Positions 57,679 to 64,000 of a stretch of DNA of 64,000 nt are shown piece by piece; within the stretch, counting starts at the first letter, position 1, and the number at the start of each line of letters is the position of its first letter. The notes under the pieces were generated by a model that was not told the origin of the DNA, did no database searches, and saw only the letters and a program-made list of their open reading frames with translations. The DNA comes from Pseudomonas promysalinigenes (GTDB lineage Bacteria; Pseudomonadota; Gammaproteobacteria; Pseudomonadales; Pseudomonadaceae). Position numbers and translations under genes: made by a program. The DNA lies in contig NZ_CP077094.1 in assembly GCF_014269025.2 (NCBI RefSeq), positions 1 to 64,000 of the forward strand. Direction: 5' to 3'.

Positions 57679-58416
57679 GTGAGGCCGTTTCGCCCAGGCT
57701 GGATCCCGACCCTGGTGGTGCTCGCGCTGCTGCCGGGGTTGGTCGGGCTTGGTTGCTGGCAGCTAAGCCGCGCCGAGCAAAAGCGTGAATTGCTGGCGAC
57801 CTACACCGCGCACGAGGTCGATGCCCCGCTGCCTAGTACTGAGCTACAGCAGACCCAGGACGCGGCGTTTCGACGGGTGCATCTTTATGGCCGCTTCGAT
57901 CCCGAGCACAGCCTGCTACTGGACAACCGCATGCGTGACGGCCAGGCCGGCGTCGAGTTATTGCAGCCCTTCCATGACCAGGCCAGCGGGCTGTGGGTGC
58001 TGGTCAATCGCGGCTGGCTGGCCTGGCCCGATCGCCGAGTCCCGGTGTTTTTCCAGACACCCGAACAGGCCTTGGCACTGAGCGCGTCGGTCTATGTGGC
58101 GCCAGGTAGTACCTTCCAGCTGCACCCGGACCCGGTAGGCGGGCAATGGCCGCATCTGCTCACCGCAGTCGACCCCATACAGCTCTGGCAACAGCTCGAG
58201 CGCGAAGGTTATGCCCATGAGTTACGCCTGGAACCAGGCCCCGCGGCTTATCGGCTGCAGTGGCCGGTGGTTGCCATGGGCCCTGAAAAACACCTCGGTT
58301 ACGCCGTTCAGTGGTTTGCTCTGGCCGCCGCGCTGGTGCTGCTCTACCTCTATTACGGCTGGCACAACAACAAGGAGAAACAGCATGGCCACCGCCACTC
58401 CACTGGGCCTGCCTGA
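57679..58416 (+). CDS. SURF1-family cytochrome oxidase assembly protein
   Basis: Inner-membrane protein that helps insert heme a into subunit I. Two membrane helices flank a periplasmic domain: PTLVVLALLPGLVGLGCWQL near the N-terminus and GYAVQWFALAAALVLLYLYYGW at the C-terminus. The SURF1 signatures GCWQLSRAEQKRELL, LLDNRMRDGQAGVELLQPF and VLVNRGWLAW are clear. I chose GTG 57679 (MRPFRPGW, 245 residues) after GAGG; GTG 57655 and ATG 57628 are alternatives. Confidence 0.88.
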   Translation: MRPFRPGWIPTLVVLALLPGLVGLGCWQLSRAEQKRELLATYTAHEVDAPLPSTELQQTQDAAFRRVHLYGRFDPEHSLLLDNRMRDGQAGVELLQPFHDQASGLWVLVNRGWLAWPDRRVPVFFQTPEQALALSASVYVAPGSTFQLHPDPVGGQWPHLLTAVDPIQLWQQLEREGYAHELRLEPGPAAYRLQWPVVAMGPEKHLGYAVQWFALAAALVLLYLYYGWHNNKEKQHGHRHSTGPA

Positions 58417-58966
58417 ACGTAGCAAGCCCAGAGCCCGCGGGCGTTTGCAGCTGATACTGATATTACTGGTGGTGCTCGGCCCGATGGTCCTGGCTACTTG
58501 CATGTACAAGCTCAAGTTCTGGGTGCCAGAGGGGCGCAGCTACCACGGCGCGATGATTGGCAACGGCCAGAGCCGCGCCGATATCGGTATTGCTGGTGAG
58601 GATCAGCGCTGGCAGCTGCTGGTCAGCGCCCCGGCAGCCTGCGCCGAGGATTGTCAGCGCTTGGTGTACCTGGTGCGGCAGATCCAGGTGGGCCTGGGCC
58701 GTGATGCCAGCCGCGCAAGCCATGCCCTGGCGGCCGCTCAGCCGTTGGCCAGTGACTACCAGGCGCTGCTGACCCGTGAGTATCCGCAACTGCAGCGCTA
58801 TTCACTGGATGCCCAGCGCTATCTGCAACAGGTTGGCGAAGCCGGCCCACAACTGTGGATAGTCGACCCACACGGCAATCTTGTGCTGCGTTACGACGCC
58901 AAGGTCAACGGCAAGCACGTGCTCGACGACCTACGTCATCTGCTCAAGCTGTCCAACATTGGCTAG
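58385..58966 (+). CDS. Conserved membrane protein of the cox cluster (PA0111-like)
   Basis: A 193-residue protein overlapping the end of the SURF1 gene by 32 bases. It has one N-terminal membrane helix (RLQLILILLVVLGPMVLATCMY) and a periplasmic domain with two cysteines (PAACAEDCQRL). It sits where oxidase clusters of pseudomonads carry a PA0111-like gene. The APAACAEDCQRLVYL segment recalls thioredoxin-like or SCO-like folds, but this is not certain. Start ATG 58385 after AAGGAG. Confidence 0.75.
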   Translation: MATATPLGLPERSKPRARGRLQLILILLVVLGPMVLATCMYKLKFWVPEGRSYHGAMIGNGQSRADIGIAGEDQRWQLLVSAPAACAEDCQRLVYLVRQIQVGLGRDASRASHALAAAQPLASDYQALLTREYPQLQRYSLDAQRYLQQVGEAGPQLWIVDPHGNLVLRYDAKVNGKHVLDDLRHLLKLSNIG

Positions 58967-58975
58967 GAGCCTGCC

Positions 58976-60055
58976 ATGGCCAGACCTGGATTCCGCCTCG
59001 CTGTTTTCGCCACCTTGCTGGCACTGCTGGTCGTTCTGCTCGGGGCCTACACGCGGTTGACCCACGCCGGGCTTGGCTGCCCCGACTGGCCCGGCTGTTA
59101 TGGCTTTATCAGCGTACCCAAAAGCCAAGCGCAGCTTGCCCATGCCGAACAGCACTTCCCTGATCATCCGGTGGAAGAGGCCAAAGGCTGGGCTGAGATG
59201 GTGCACCGCTATTTCGCCGGTACTCTGGCGGTGGTGATCGCTATCCTGGCGGTGCAGGCCGTGCGCCGGCATGCTCATGATGGCCAGCCTTACCGCCTAC
59301 CCGTGTTGCTGTTAGGGGTGGTGCTGGCGCAGGCTGCGTTTGGCATGTGGACCGTTACCCTGAAGTTATGGCCGCAGGTGGTCACGGCACACCTGCTTGG
59401 CGGCTTTACCACCCTTAGCCTGCTGTTCCTGCTGTCTCTGCGTCTATCCCGGGCCTTTGCGCCCTTGCCGAAGTTGCCGCTCAGCCTCAGGCGCATAGCG
59501 GCGCTGGGCTTGCTGGTGGTGATCGGCCAGATAGCCTTGGGGGGGTGGGTCAGCGCCAATTACGCAGCGGTTGCCTGCATTGACCTGCCCACCTGCCATG
59601 GGCAGTGGTGGCCTGCGGCAGACTTCAGCAATGGCTTTCACCTGACCCAGCACGTTGGCCCCAACTACCTGGGTGGGCAGCTGGACAGCGACGCGCGCAC
59701 CGCCATCCACATGAGCCACCGCCTGGGCGCCTTGCTGGTGACCTGTGTGCTGCTACTGCTGAGCTGGAAGCTGCAGCGTTGTGGCCTGCCGGGTTTGGCG
59801 CGGTTGGTCCTGCTGGCGCTGGCCGTGCAGATCGGCTTGGGGCTGAGCAACGTGCTGTTCCACTTGCCGCTGGCTGTGGCTGTGGCGCATAACGCCGGGG
59901 GTGCGCTGCTGCTATTGAGCATGGTGCTGGTGAACTACCGCATTCGTGTGGTCGACAAGGTGCGGGCTGGGGTTGGCCATGGCTGGCGGTTACGACCGGT
60001 GGCCGGGGTCGGTATCACCCATCACATGAGGAACGATTCGTGGCGACGCTTCTGA
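58976..60055 (+). CDS. ctaA: Heme A synthase (CtaA/COX15)
   Basis: Inner-membrane enzyme that oxidises the C8 methyl of heme O to make heme A. The 359 residues include eight predicted helices. Conserved His lie in TRLTHAGLGCPDWP, EMVHRYFAGTL, VVTAHLLGGFTT, IHMSHRLGALLV and VAHNAGGALLLL. Its 3' end overlaps the cyoE-type gene by 16 bases. Part of the cox assembly block. Confidence 0.93.
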   Translation: MARPGFRLAVFATLLALLVVLLGAYTRLTHAGLGCPDWPGCYGFISVPKSQAQLAHAEQHFPDHPVEEAKGWAEMVHRYFAGTLAVVIAILAVQAVRRHAHDGQPYRLPVLLLGVVLAQAAFGMWTVTLKLWPQVVTAHLLGGFTTLSLLFLLSLRLSRAFAPLPKLPLSLRRIAALGLLVVIGQIALGGWVSANYAAVACIDLPTCHGQWWPAADFSNGFHLTQHVGPNYLGGQLDSDARTAIHMSHRLGALLVTCVLLLLSWKLQRCGLPGLARLVLLALAVQIGLGLSNVLFHLPLAVAVAHNAGGALLLLSMVLVNYRIRVVDKVRAGVGHGWRLRPVAGVGITHHMRNDSWRRF

Positions 60056-60933
60056 GGACGAAGGGTGCGAGCTGGCGCGATTACCTGGAGCTGACCAAGC
60101 CGAAGGTGGTGGTGCTGATGTTGATCACTTCGCTGGCGGGCATGTTCCTGGCGACCCGTGCTGGGGTAAGCCTCAGCGTGCTGTTGTTCGGTAACCTGGG
60201 CATCGGCCTGTGTGCCAGCAGCGCAGCGGTGGTCAACCATGTGGTGGACCGGCGCATCGATGCGCTGATGGCACGTACCCACAAGCGGCCATTGGCCCAG
60301 GGCCGGGTTGGCCCGGTGTCGGCTTTGCTGTTTGCCCTGGCTCTGGCGCTGCTTGGCATGGGCTTGCTGCTGACATTCACCAACGCGCTGACGGCCTGGC
60401 TGACCCTGGCCTCCTTGCTGGGTTACGCGGTGCTTTACACCGGCTTTCTCAAGCGCGCCACACCGCAGAATATCGTCATCGGAGGCCTGGCTGGCGCCGC
60501 GCCGCCCTTGCTGGGCTGGGTTGCGGTAAGCGGCCATGTCAGTGCCGAGCCCCTGCTGCTGGTGCTGATCATTTTCGCCTGGACACCCCCGCACTTCTGG
60601 GCCCTGGCCATCCACCGCAAGCAGGAGTACGCCACGGCCGAAATTCCGATGCTGCCAGTGACCCATGGTGAGCGTTACACCAAGCTGCATATCCTGTTGT
60701 ACACGCTGATATTGCTGGCGGTGAGCCTGCTGCCCTACGCCATTCACATGAGCGGCCCGTTGTATCTGGCTTGTGCCCTGGCATTGGGCCTGCGCTTCCT
60801 GCATTGGGCCTGGGTGTTGTACCGTGGCAGCCGGCCGCACGCGGCGATCGCTACGTTCAAGTACTCCATCGGCTACCTGTTCGCGCTGTTCGTCGCGTTG
60901 CTCGTTGACCACTACCTATTGCTGAATCTATGA
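60040..60933 (+). CDS. ctaB: Protoheme IX farnesyltransferase (heme O synthase)
   Basis: UbiA-family inner-membrane prenyltransferase that converts heme B to heme O, the substrate of CtaA. The 297-residue protein starts at GTG 60040 inside the ctaA 3' end. Polyprenyl-diphosphate-binding motifs are NHVVDRRIDALMARTHKRPL (first) and the aspartate/arginine-containing loops after TPPHFWALAIHRKQEY. An orthologue elsewhere in the chromosome (cyoE) serves the bo3 oxidase. Confidence 0.92.
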   Translation: MATLLRTKGASWRDYLELTKPKVVVLMLITSLAGMFLATRAGVSLSVLLFGNLGIGLCASSAAVVNHVVDRRIDALMARTHKRPLAQGRVGPVSALLFALALALLGMGLLLTFTNALTAWLTLASLLGYAVLYTGFLKRATPQNIVIGGLAGAAPPLLGWVAVSGHVSAEPLLLVLIIFAWTPPHFWALAIHRKQEYATAEIPMLPVTHGERYTKLHILLYTLILLAVSLLPYAIHMSGPLYLACALALGLRFLHWAWVLYRGSRPHAAIATFKYSIGYLFALFVALLVDHYLLLNL

Positions 60934-61562
60934 CTCGAACCCAGAAAACCGTCTTCATCCTCGTTGCCTTGGTCGCGCTGATCATGGGCCTTACCGTCAA
61001 CAAGGTGCTCAGTGGGCGCGGCCAGGCCAACCCGGCCGAGCTGATCGACGCAGGCATCATCTTGCTGCCGCAAAGCCGCGCAGTGGCTGATGTAACCATG
61101 ACCAATCAGAATGGCCAGCCGGTGCAGATGGACGAGCTCAAAGGCAAATGGTCACTGCTGTTCTTCGGCTACACCTACTGCCCGGACATCTGCCCGACTA
61201 CCCTGGCCCAGCTGCGCCAGGTCAAGAGCGAGCTACCCAAGGAGGCCGTGGACCGGTTGCAGGTGGTGTTGGTAAGCGTGGATCCGAACCGCGACACGCC
61301 TAATCAGCTGAAACAGTATCTGGGCTATTTCGACAAGGATTTCGTCGGTGTGGCCGGGACCATAGACGATACCCAGAAGCTGGCCAATGCCCTGAGCATT
61401 CCATTCATCCCCGCAGACACCAGCAAGCCTGGGTACACGGTCGATCACAGCGGGAACCTGGCAATCGTCGGGCCGGATGGGCGTCAGCGTGGGTTCATTC
61501 GTGCGCCGTTCAACAACCAGAAGCTGGTGGCGCAGTTGCCTGGGCTGGTAAAGCGAGACTGA
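60930..61562 (+). CDS. SCO1/SenC copper chaperone
   Basis: Membrane-anchored thioredoxin-fold protein that delivers copper to CuA of subunit II. The 210 residues have an N-terminal helix (about 7-25), the Cu ligands C84 and C88 in YTYCPDICP and H173 in YTVDHSGN. It overlaps ctaB by 4 bases (ATGA). Last gene of the cox cluster. Confidence 0.93.
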   Translation: MTRTQKTVFILVALVALIMGLTVNKVLSGRGQANPAELIDAGIILLPQSRAVADVTMTNQNGQPVQMDELKGKWSLLFFGYTYCPDICPTTLAQLRQVKSELPKEAVDRLQVVLVSVDPNRDTPNQLKQYLGYFDKDFVGVAGTIDDTQKLANALSIPFIPADTSKPGYTVDHSGNLAIVGPDGRQRGFIRAPFNNQKLVAQLPGLVKRD

Positions 61563-61569
61563 GTGGTTT

Positions 61570-61712
61570 TCGAGCGTTTCGCGGGTAAATCCGCTCCCAA
61601 CGGGCTAGGGGCAAGCTTGGAGATAAGCCAACCTGTGGGAGCGGTTTGAGCCGCGAACACGGGCATAGCCCGTGCCGTACATTGCGTCGAACGCTTAGCG
61701 GGTAAACAAGCG
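61570..61712. repeat. REP cluster (inverted pair plus a degenerate third)
   Basis: TTTCGCGGGTAAATCCGCTC and following bases (61577-61604) and CCTGTGGGAGCGGTTTGAGC and following bases (61632-61663) are inverted copies of the P. putida REP, and tagcgggtaaacaagcg (near 61697) is a degenerate third. They fill the 158-base gap between the convergent SCO and metQ genes. Confidence 0.85.
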
Positions 61713-61720
61713 CGTTCGGT

Positions 61721-62491
61721 TTAGAACGCAGGCACTACTGCGCCTTTGTACTTCTCGTTGATGAACTGCTTGACCTCAGGCGAGTGCAACGCCGCTGCCA
61801 GCTTCTTCATGTCTTCGGAGTCCTTGTTGTCCGGGCGCGCAACCAGGATGTTCACGTACGGCGAGTCGCTGCCTTCGATGGCCAGCGCGTCCTTCTCCGG
61901 GTTCAGCTTGGCTTCCAGCGCATAGTTGGTGTTGATCAGGGCGGCATCTACCTGAGTCAGCACGCGCGGGATGGTGGCCGCTTCCAGCTCACGGAACTTG
62001 ATGCTTTTCGGGTTCTCGGCCACATCCTTCACAGTGGAGAGGATGTTCTTGTTGTCTTTGAGTTTGATCACCCCAGCTTTGTCCAACAGCAGCAGGGCAC
62101 GGCCACCGTTGGTGGCGTCGTTGGGAATGACTACGGTGGCCCCAGAAGGCAGCTCGTCCAGCTTCTTGAGCTTGGTGGAGTACACGCCCAGTGGTTCGAT
62201 GTGCACGCCCGTCACGCTGACCAGATCGGTGCCCTTGGCTTTGTTGAATTCATCCAGGTACGGCTGGTGCTGGAAGAAGTTGGCGTCCAGGCGTTTTTCG
62301 GCAACCTGCACGTTCGGCTGGATGTAGTCGGTGAACTCCTTCACCTTCAGGTCCACGCCCTCTTTGGCCAGCTGGGGTTTGACGAAATTGAGAATCTCGG
62401 CGTGCGGCACCGGGGTGGCGGCCACGGTCAGGGTATCGGCGTGGGCCGAAAAGGCCGCAACGGCGGCAGCAACAGCAAGCAGCTTCTTCAT
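61721..62491 (-). CDS. metQ: D-methionine ABC transporter substrate-binding protein
   Basis: Periplasmic methionine-binding protein of the NlpA family. The 256 residues have a signal peptide (MKKLLAVAAAVAAFSAHA, cleaved about 18) and no lipobox Cys, so it may be soluble rather than lipid-anchored, as in other pseudomonads. Family segments are VAATPVPHAEILNFVKPQL, LDANFFQHQPYLDEF and VIPNDATNGGRALLLL. Third gene of metN-metI-metQ, after a spacer with two hairpins. Confidence 0.92.
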   Translation of the reverse strand: MKKLLAVAAAVAAFSAHADTLTVAATPVPHAEILNFVKPQLAKEGVDLKVKEFTDYIQPNVQVAEKRLDANFFQHQPYLDEFNKAKGTDLVSVTGVHIEPLGVYSTKLKKLDELPSGATVVIPNDATNGGRALLLLDKAGVIKLKDNKNILSTVKDVAENPKSIKFRELEAATIPRVLTQVDAALINTNYALEAKLNPEKDALAIEGSDSPYVNILVARPDNKDSEDMKKLAAALHSPEVKQFINEKYKGAVVPAF

Positions 62492-62504
62492 TGATCACTC
62501 CTTG

Positions 62505-62550
62505 TGAGGGCCGCGACGGCCCCCGAACGGGTCGGCTTGGCCGACCCCAT
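62505..62550 (-). promoter_or_regulatory. Two hairpins in the metI-metQ spacer
   Basis: GGGCCG-cga-CGGCCC (62508-62522) and GGGTCGGC-ttg-GCCGACCC (62529-62547) are two perfect stems in the 64-base spacer. Such intercistronic structures often stabilise the downstream binding-protein message relative to the permease. No T tract, so full termination is unlikely. Confidence 0.5.
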
Positions 62551-62555
62551 TGGGG

Positions 62556-63230
62556 TTACTTACGGGAAAAATGCACGACCAGTTTGTCGCCCACGCTTTG
62601 CAGGACTTGAACCAGCACCAGCAACAGCACCACGGTGACTACCATTACATCGGTCTGGAAACGCTGATAGCCGAAGCGGATGGCCAAATCGCCAAGGCCA
62701 CCCGCACCCACCACACCGGCCATGGCGGTGTACGACACCAAGGTGATGGCGGTGACGGTAATCGCCGCGAAGATGCCCGGACGGGCCTCTGGCAACAGTG
62801 CGCTGGTGATGATCTGGCGGGTAGTGGCGCCCATCGACTGGGTCGCTTCGATGATGCCGCGGTCTACCTCACGCAGGGCAGTTTCGACCAAGCGCGCGAA
62901 AAATGGTGTGGCGCCCACTACCAGCGGCGGGATAGCGCCGGCCACTCCCAGGGAGGTGCCGGTGATCAATACGGTGATCGGGATCATCACGATCAGCAGA
63001 ATGATGAACGGCAGCGAGCGCAGGATGTTGACCACCAGCGACAGCAGTGCGTAAACACCCTTCTGTTCGAACATCTGCTTCGGGCCGCACAGGAACAGCA
63101 GCACGCCCAGCGGCAGGCCCAGCAGTACGGTGAAGAACAGCGAGCCGAACAGCATGATCAGGGTATCGACAGTGGCCAGCCAGATTTCGGCCCAGTCGAC
63201 ATTGGCGAAGAAATTCAGAGCGTCCATCAA
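62556..63230 (-). CDS. metI: D-methionine ABC transporter permease
   Basis: Inner-membrane permease of the methionine importer. The 224 residues have five or six helices and the EAA loop ([28 protein letters not shown], seen as [13 protein letters not shown] then [11 protein letters not shown]) that contacts the ATPase. Its start overlaps the metN stop by 4 bases. Confidence 0.94.
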   Translation of the reverse strand: MMDALNFFANVDWAEIWLATVDTLIMLFGSLFFTVLLGLPLGVLLFLCGPKQMFEQKGVYALLSLVVNILRSLPFIILLIVMIPITVLITGTSLGVAGAIPPLVVGATPFFARLVETALREVDRGIIEATQSMGATTRQIITSALLPEARPGIFAAITVTAITLVSYTAMAGVVGAGGLGDLAIRFGYQRFQTDVMVVTVVLLLVLVQVLQSVGDKLVVHFSRK

Positions 63231-64000
63231 CGCAGTACCTCCATATGTACGTCAGCTGCCGTGAAGCGGGCGAATGCCGCTTCCATGTCCCCACCAATCA
63301 AAGCGAGGGTCAGCTGGCCATAGGGGACATCCTTGATGCGGTCGATACGCCCGGCGAGGATGCTGTAGTCCACACCCGTTTCGCGGGCCACGGTCCCCAG
63401 CAGCGGCGCGTAGGTGGCGTCGCCCTGGAACGTCAGGCGCACGATACGCCCCGGCACGTGGGCGAAGTCATCACGTTGCTCGCCTTCATCGACCTGCTCG
63501 TCTTCCTGGACGAAACGCTTGGTGGTGGGATGTTGCGGGTGCAGGAACACCTCGGCCACCGAGCCTTGCTCGACGATCTGCCCAGCATCCATTACTGCCA
63601 CGCGGTCGCAGACCCGGCGGATCACGTCCATTTCGTGGGTGATCAGCACGATGGTCAGCTTCAACTCACGGTTGATTTCGGCCAGCAGTTGCAGCACCGA
63701 TGCAGTGGTTTGCGGGTCGAGTGCGCTGGTGGCTTCGTCGCACAGCAGAATCTTCGGGTTGGTGGACAAGGCGCGGGCAATGCCTACACGCTGCTTTTGC
63801 CCGCCCGAAAGCTGAGCCGGAAACTTTTTTGCATGATCCGACAGGCCCACGCGCGCCAGCAGCTCTGTGACACGTTTGTCTATCTGGCTGCGCGACAGCT
63901 CACCGGCCAGGGTCAGCGGCAGCGCGACGTTGTCGGCGACTGTCTTGGACGCTAGCAGGTTGAAGTGCTGGAAAATCATCCCGACCTGCTGGCGGAAGCC
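63227..64000 (-). CDS. metN: Methionine ABC transporter ATP-binding protein, 5' end missing
   Basis: ATPase of the methionine importer, entering from beyond the right edge. The visible 258 codons include the Q-loop ([11 protein letters not shown]), the ABC signature [15 protein letters not shown], Walker [13 protein letters not shown], and the H-loop region ([10 protein letters not shown]). The C-terminal part (about 100 residues) is the NIL domain that senses methionine and inhibits transport. The Walker A region and start lie outside the window. The stop overlaps metI by 4 bases. Confidence 0.93.
   Translation of the reverse strand, partial: GFRQQVGMIFQHFNLLASKTVADNVALPLTLAGELSRSQIDKRVTELLARVGLSDHAKKFPAQLSGGQKQRVGIARALSTNPKILLCDEATSALDPQTTASVLQLLAEINRELKLTIVLITHEMDVIRRVCDRVAVMDAGQIVEQGSVAEVFLHPQHPTTKRFVQEDEQVDEGEQRDDFAHVPGRIVRLTFQGDATYAPLLGTVARETGVDYSILAGRIDRIKDVPYGQLTLALIGGDMEAAFARFTAADVHMEVLR

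Overview
The window is the start of a circular chromosome of a fluorescent pseudomonad, most likely of the Pseudomonas putida group. It is linearised at the GTG of dnaA. Gene content and order (dnaA-dnaN-recF-gyrB, glyQS-gmhB-plsC, def/fmt/rsmB/trkA, hemF-aroE, trpBA/trpI, a caa3 oxidase cluster, metNIQ) match what I know of the P. putida origin region. High GC, REP-type palindromes of the 'cgcgggtaaacccgctcccac' kind and LysR-regulated catabolic units fit as well. No tRNA, rRNA, CRISPR array, prophage or insertion sequence was seen. Coding density is high.

Layout. 1-6.2 kb: replication core (dnaA, dnaN, recF, gyrB) ending in a strong terminator. 6.3-11.3 kb: an RcnB-like periplasmic protein, then a sulfide-oxidation module: a FisR-type sigma54 activator divergent from persulfide dioxygenase, sulfide:quinone oxidoreductase and a TauE/SafE exporter, with candidate enhancer repeats and a near-consensus -24/-12 promoter between them. 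11.3-15.7 kb: LysR regulator, GMC oxidoreductase and an MHS-type MFS transporter with an unusual extracytoplasmic insertion. 15.8-28.3 kb: housekeeping genes (plsC, gmhB, glyS, glyQ, tag, lipid A acyltransferase, TPR protein, trkA, rsmB, fmt, def, dprA, tsaC). 28.4-31.3 kb: qor, hemF, aroE. 31.4-34.9 kb: choline-sulfate unit (binding protein, betC, LysR). 34.9-38.4 kb: DOPA-dioxygenase-like protein, trpA, trpB, trpI. 38.4-44.7 kb: small stress and envelope proteins (ElaB/YqjD-like, dodecin, two DUF1161, OsmC, luciferase-like enzyme, three lipoproteins, HAD phosphatase, gamma carbonic anhydrase). 44.8-50.98 kb: prlC, zinc-ribbon protein, a LexA-boxed radical-SAM gene, beta carbonic anhydrase and a SulP transporter. 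50.98-52.8 kb: an unrecognised 360-residue protein (possibly gasdermin-like) and a conserved Pseudomonas hypothetical. 53.2-61.6 kb: the full caa3 cytochrome oxidase structural and assembly cluster. 61.7-64 kb: metQ, metI and the 3' part of metN, which runs off the window.

Most noteworthy: (1) fourteen perfect TTATCCACA DnaA boxes, thirteen of them packed between 13.8 and 35.9 kb and none found after 36 kb; (2) the 360-residue protein, whose predicted strand/helix order resembles a gasdermin pore-forming domain followed by an extra beta-rich domain; (3) the complete FisR sulfide module with its cis elements; (4) candidate cis sites: a LexA box before the radical-SAM gene, two CTATACT (sigmaS-type) -10 elements before the cox operon, and an ANR/FNR-like palindrome before hemF. 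All similarity statements are from reading and memory; no database search was run.
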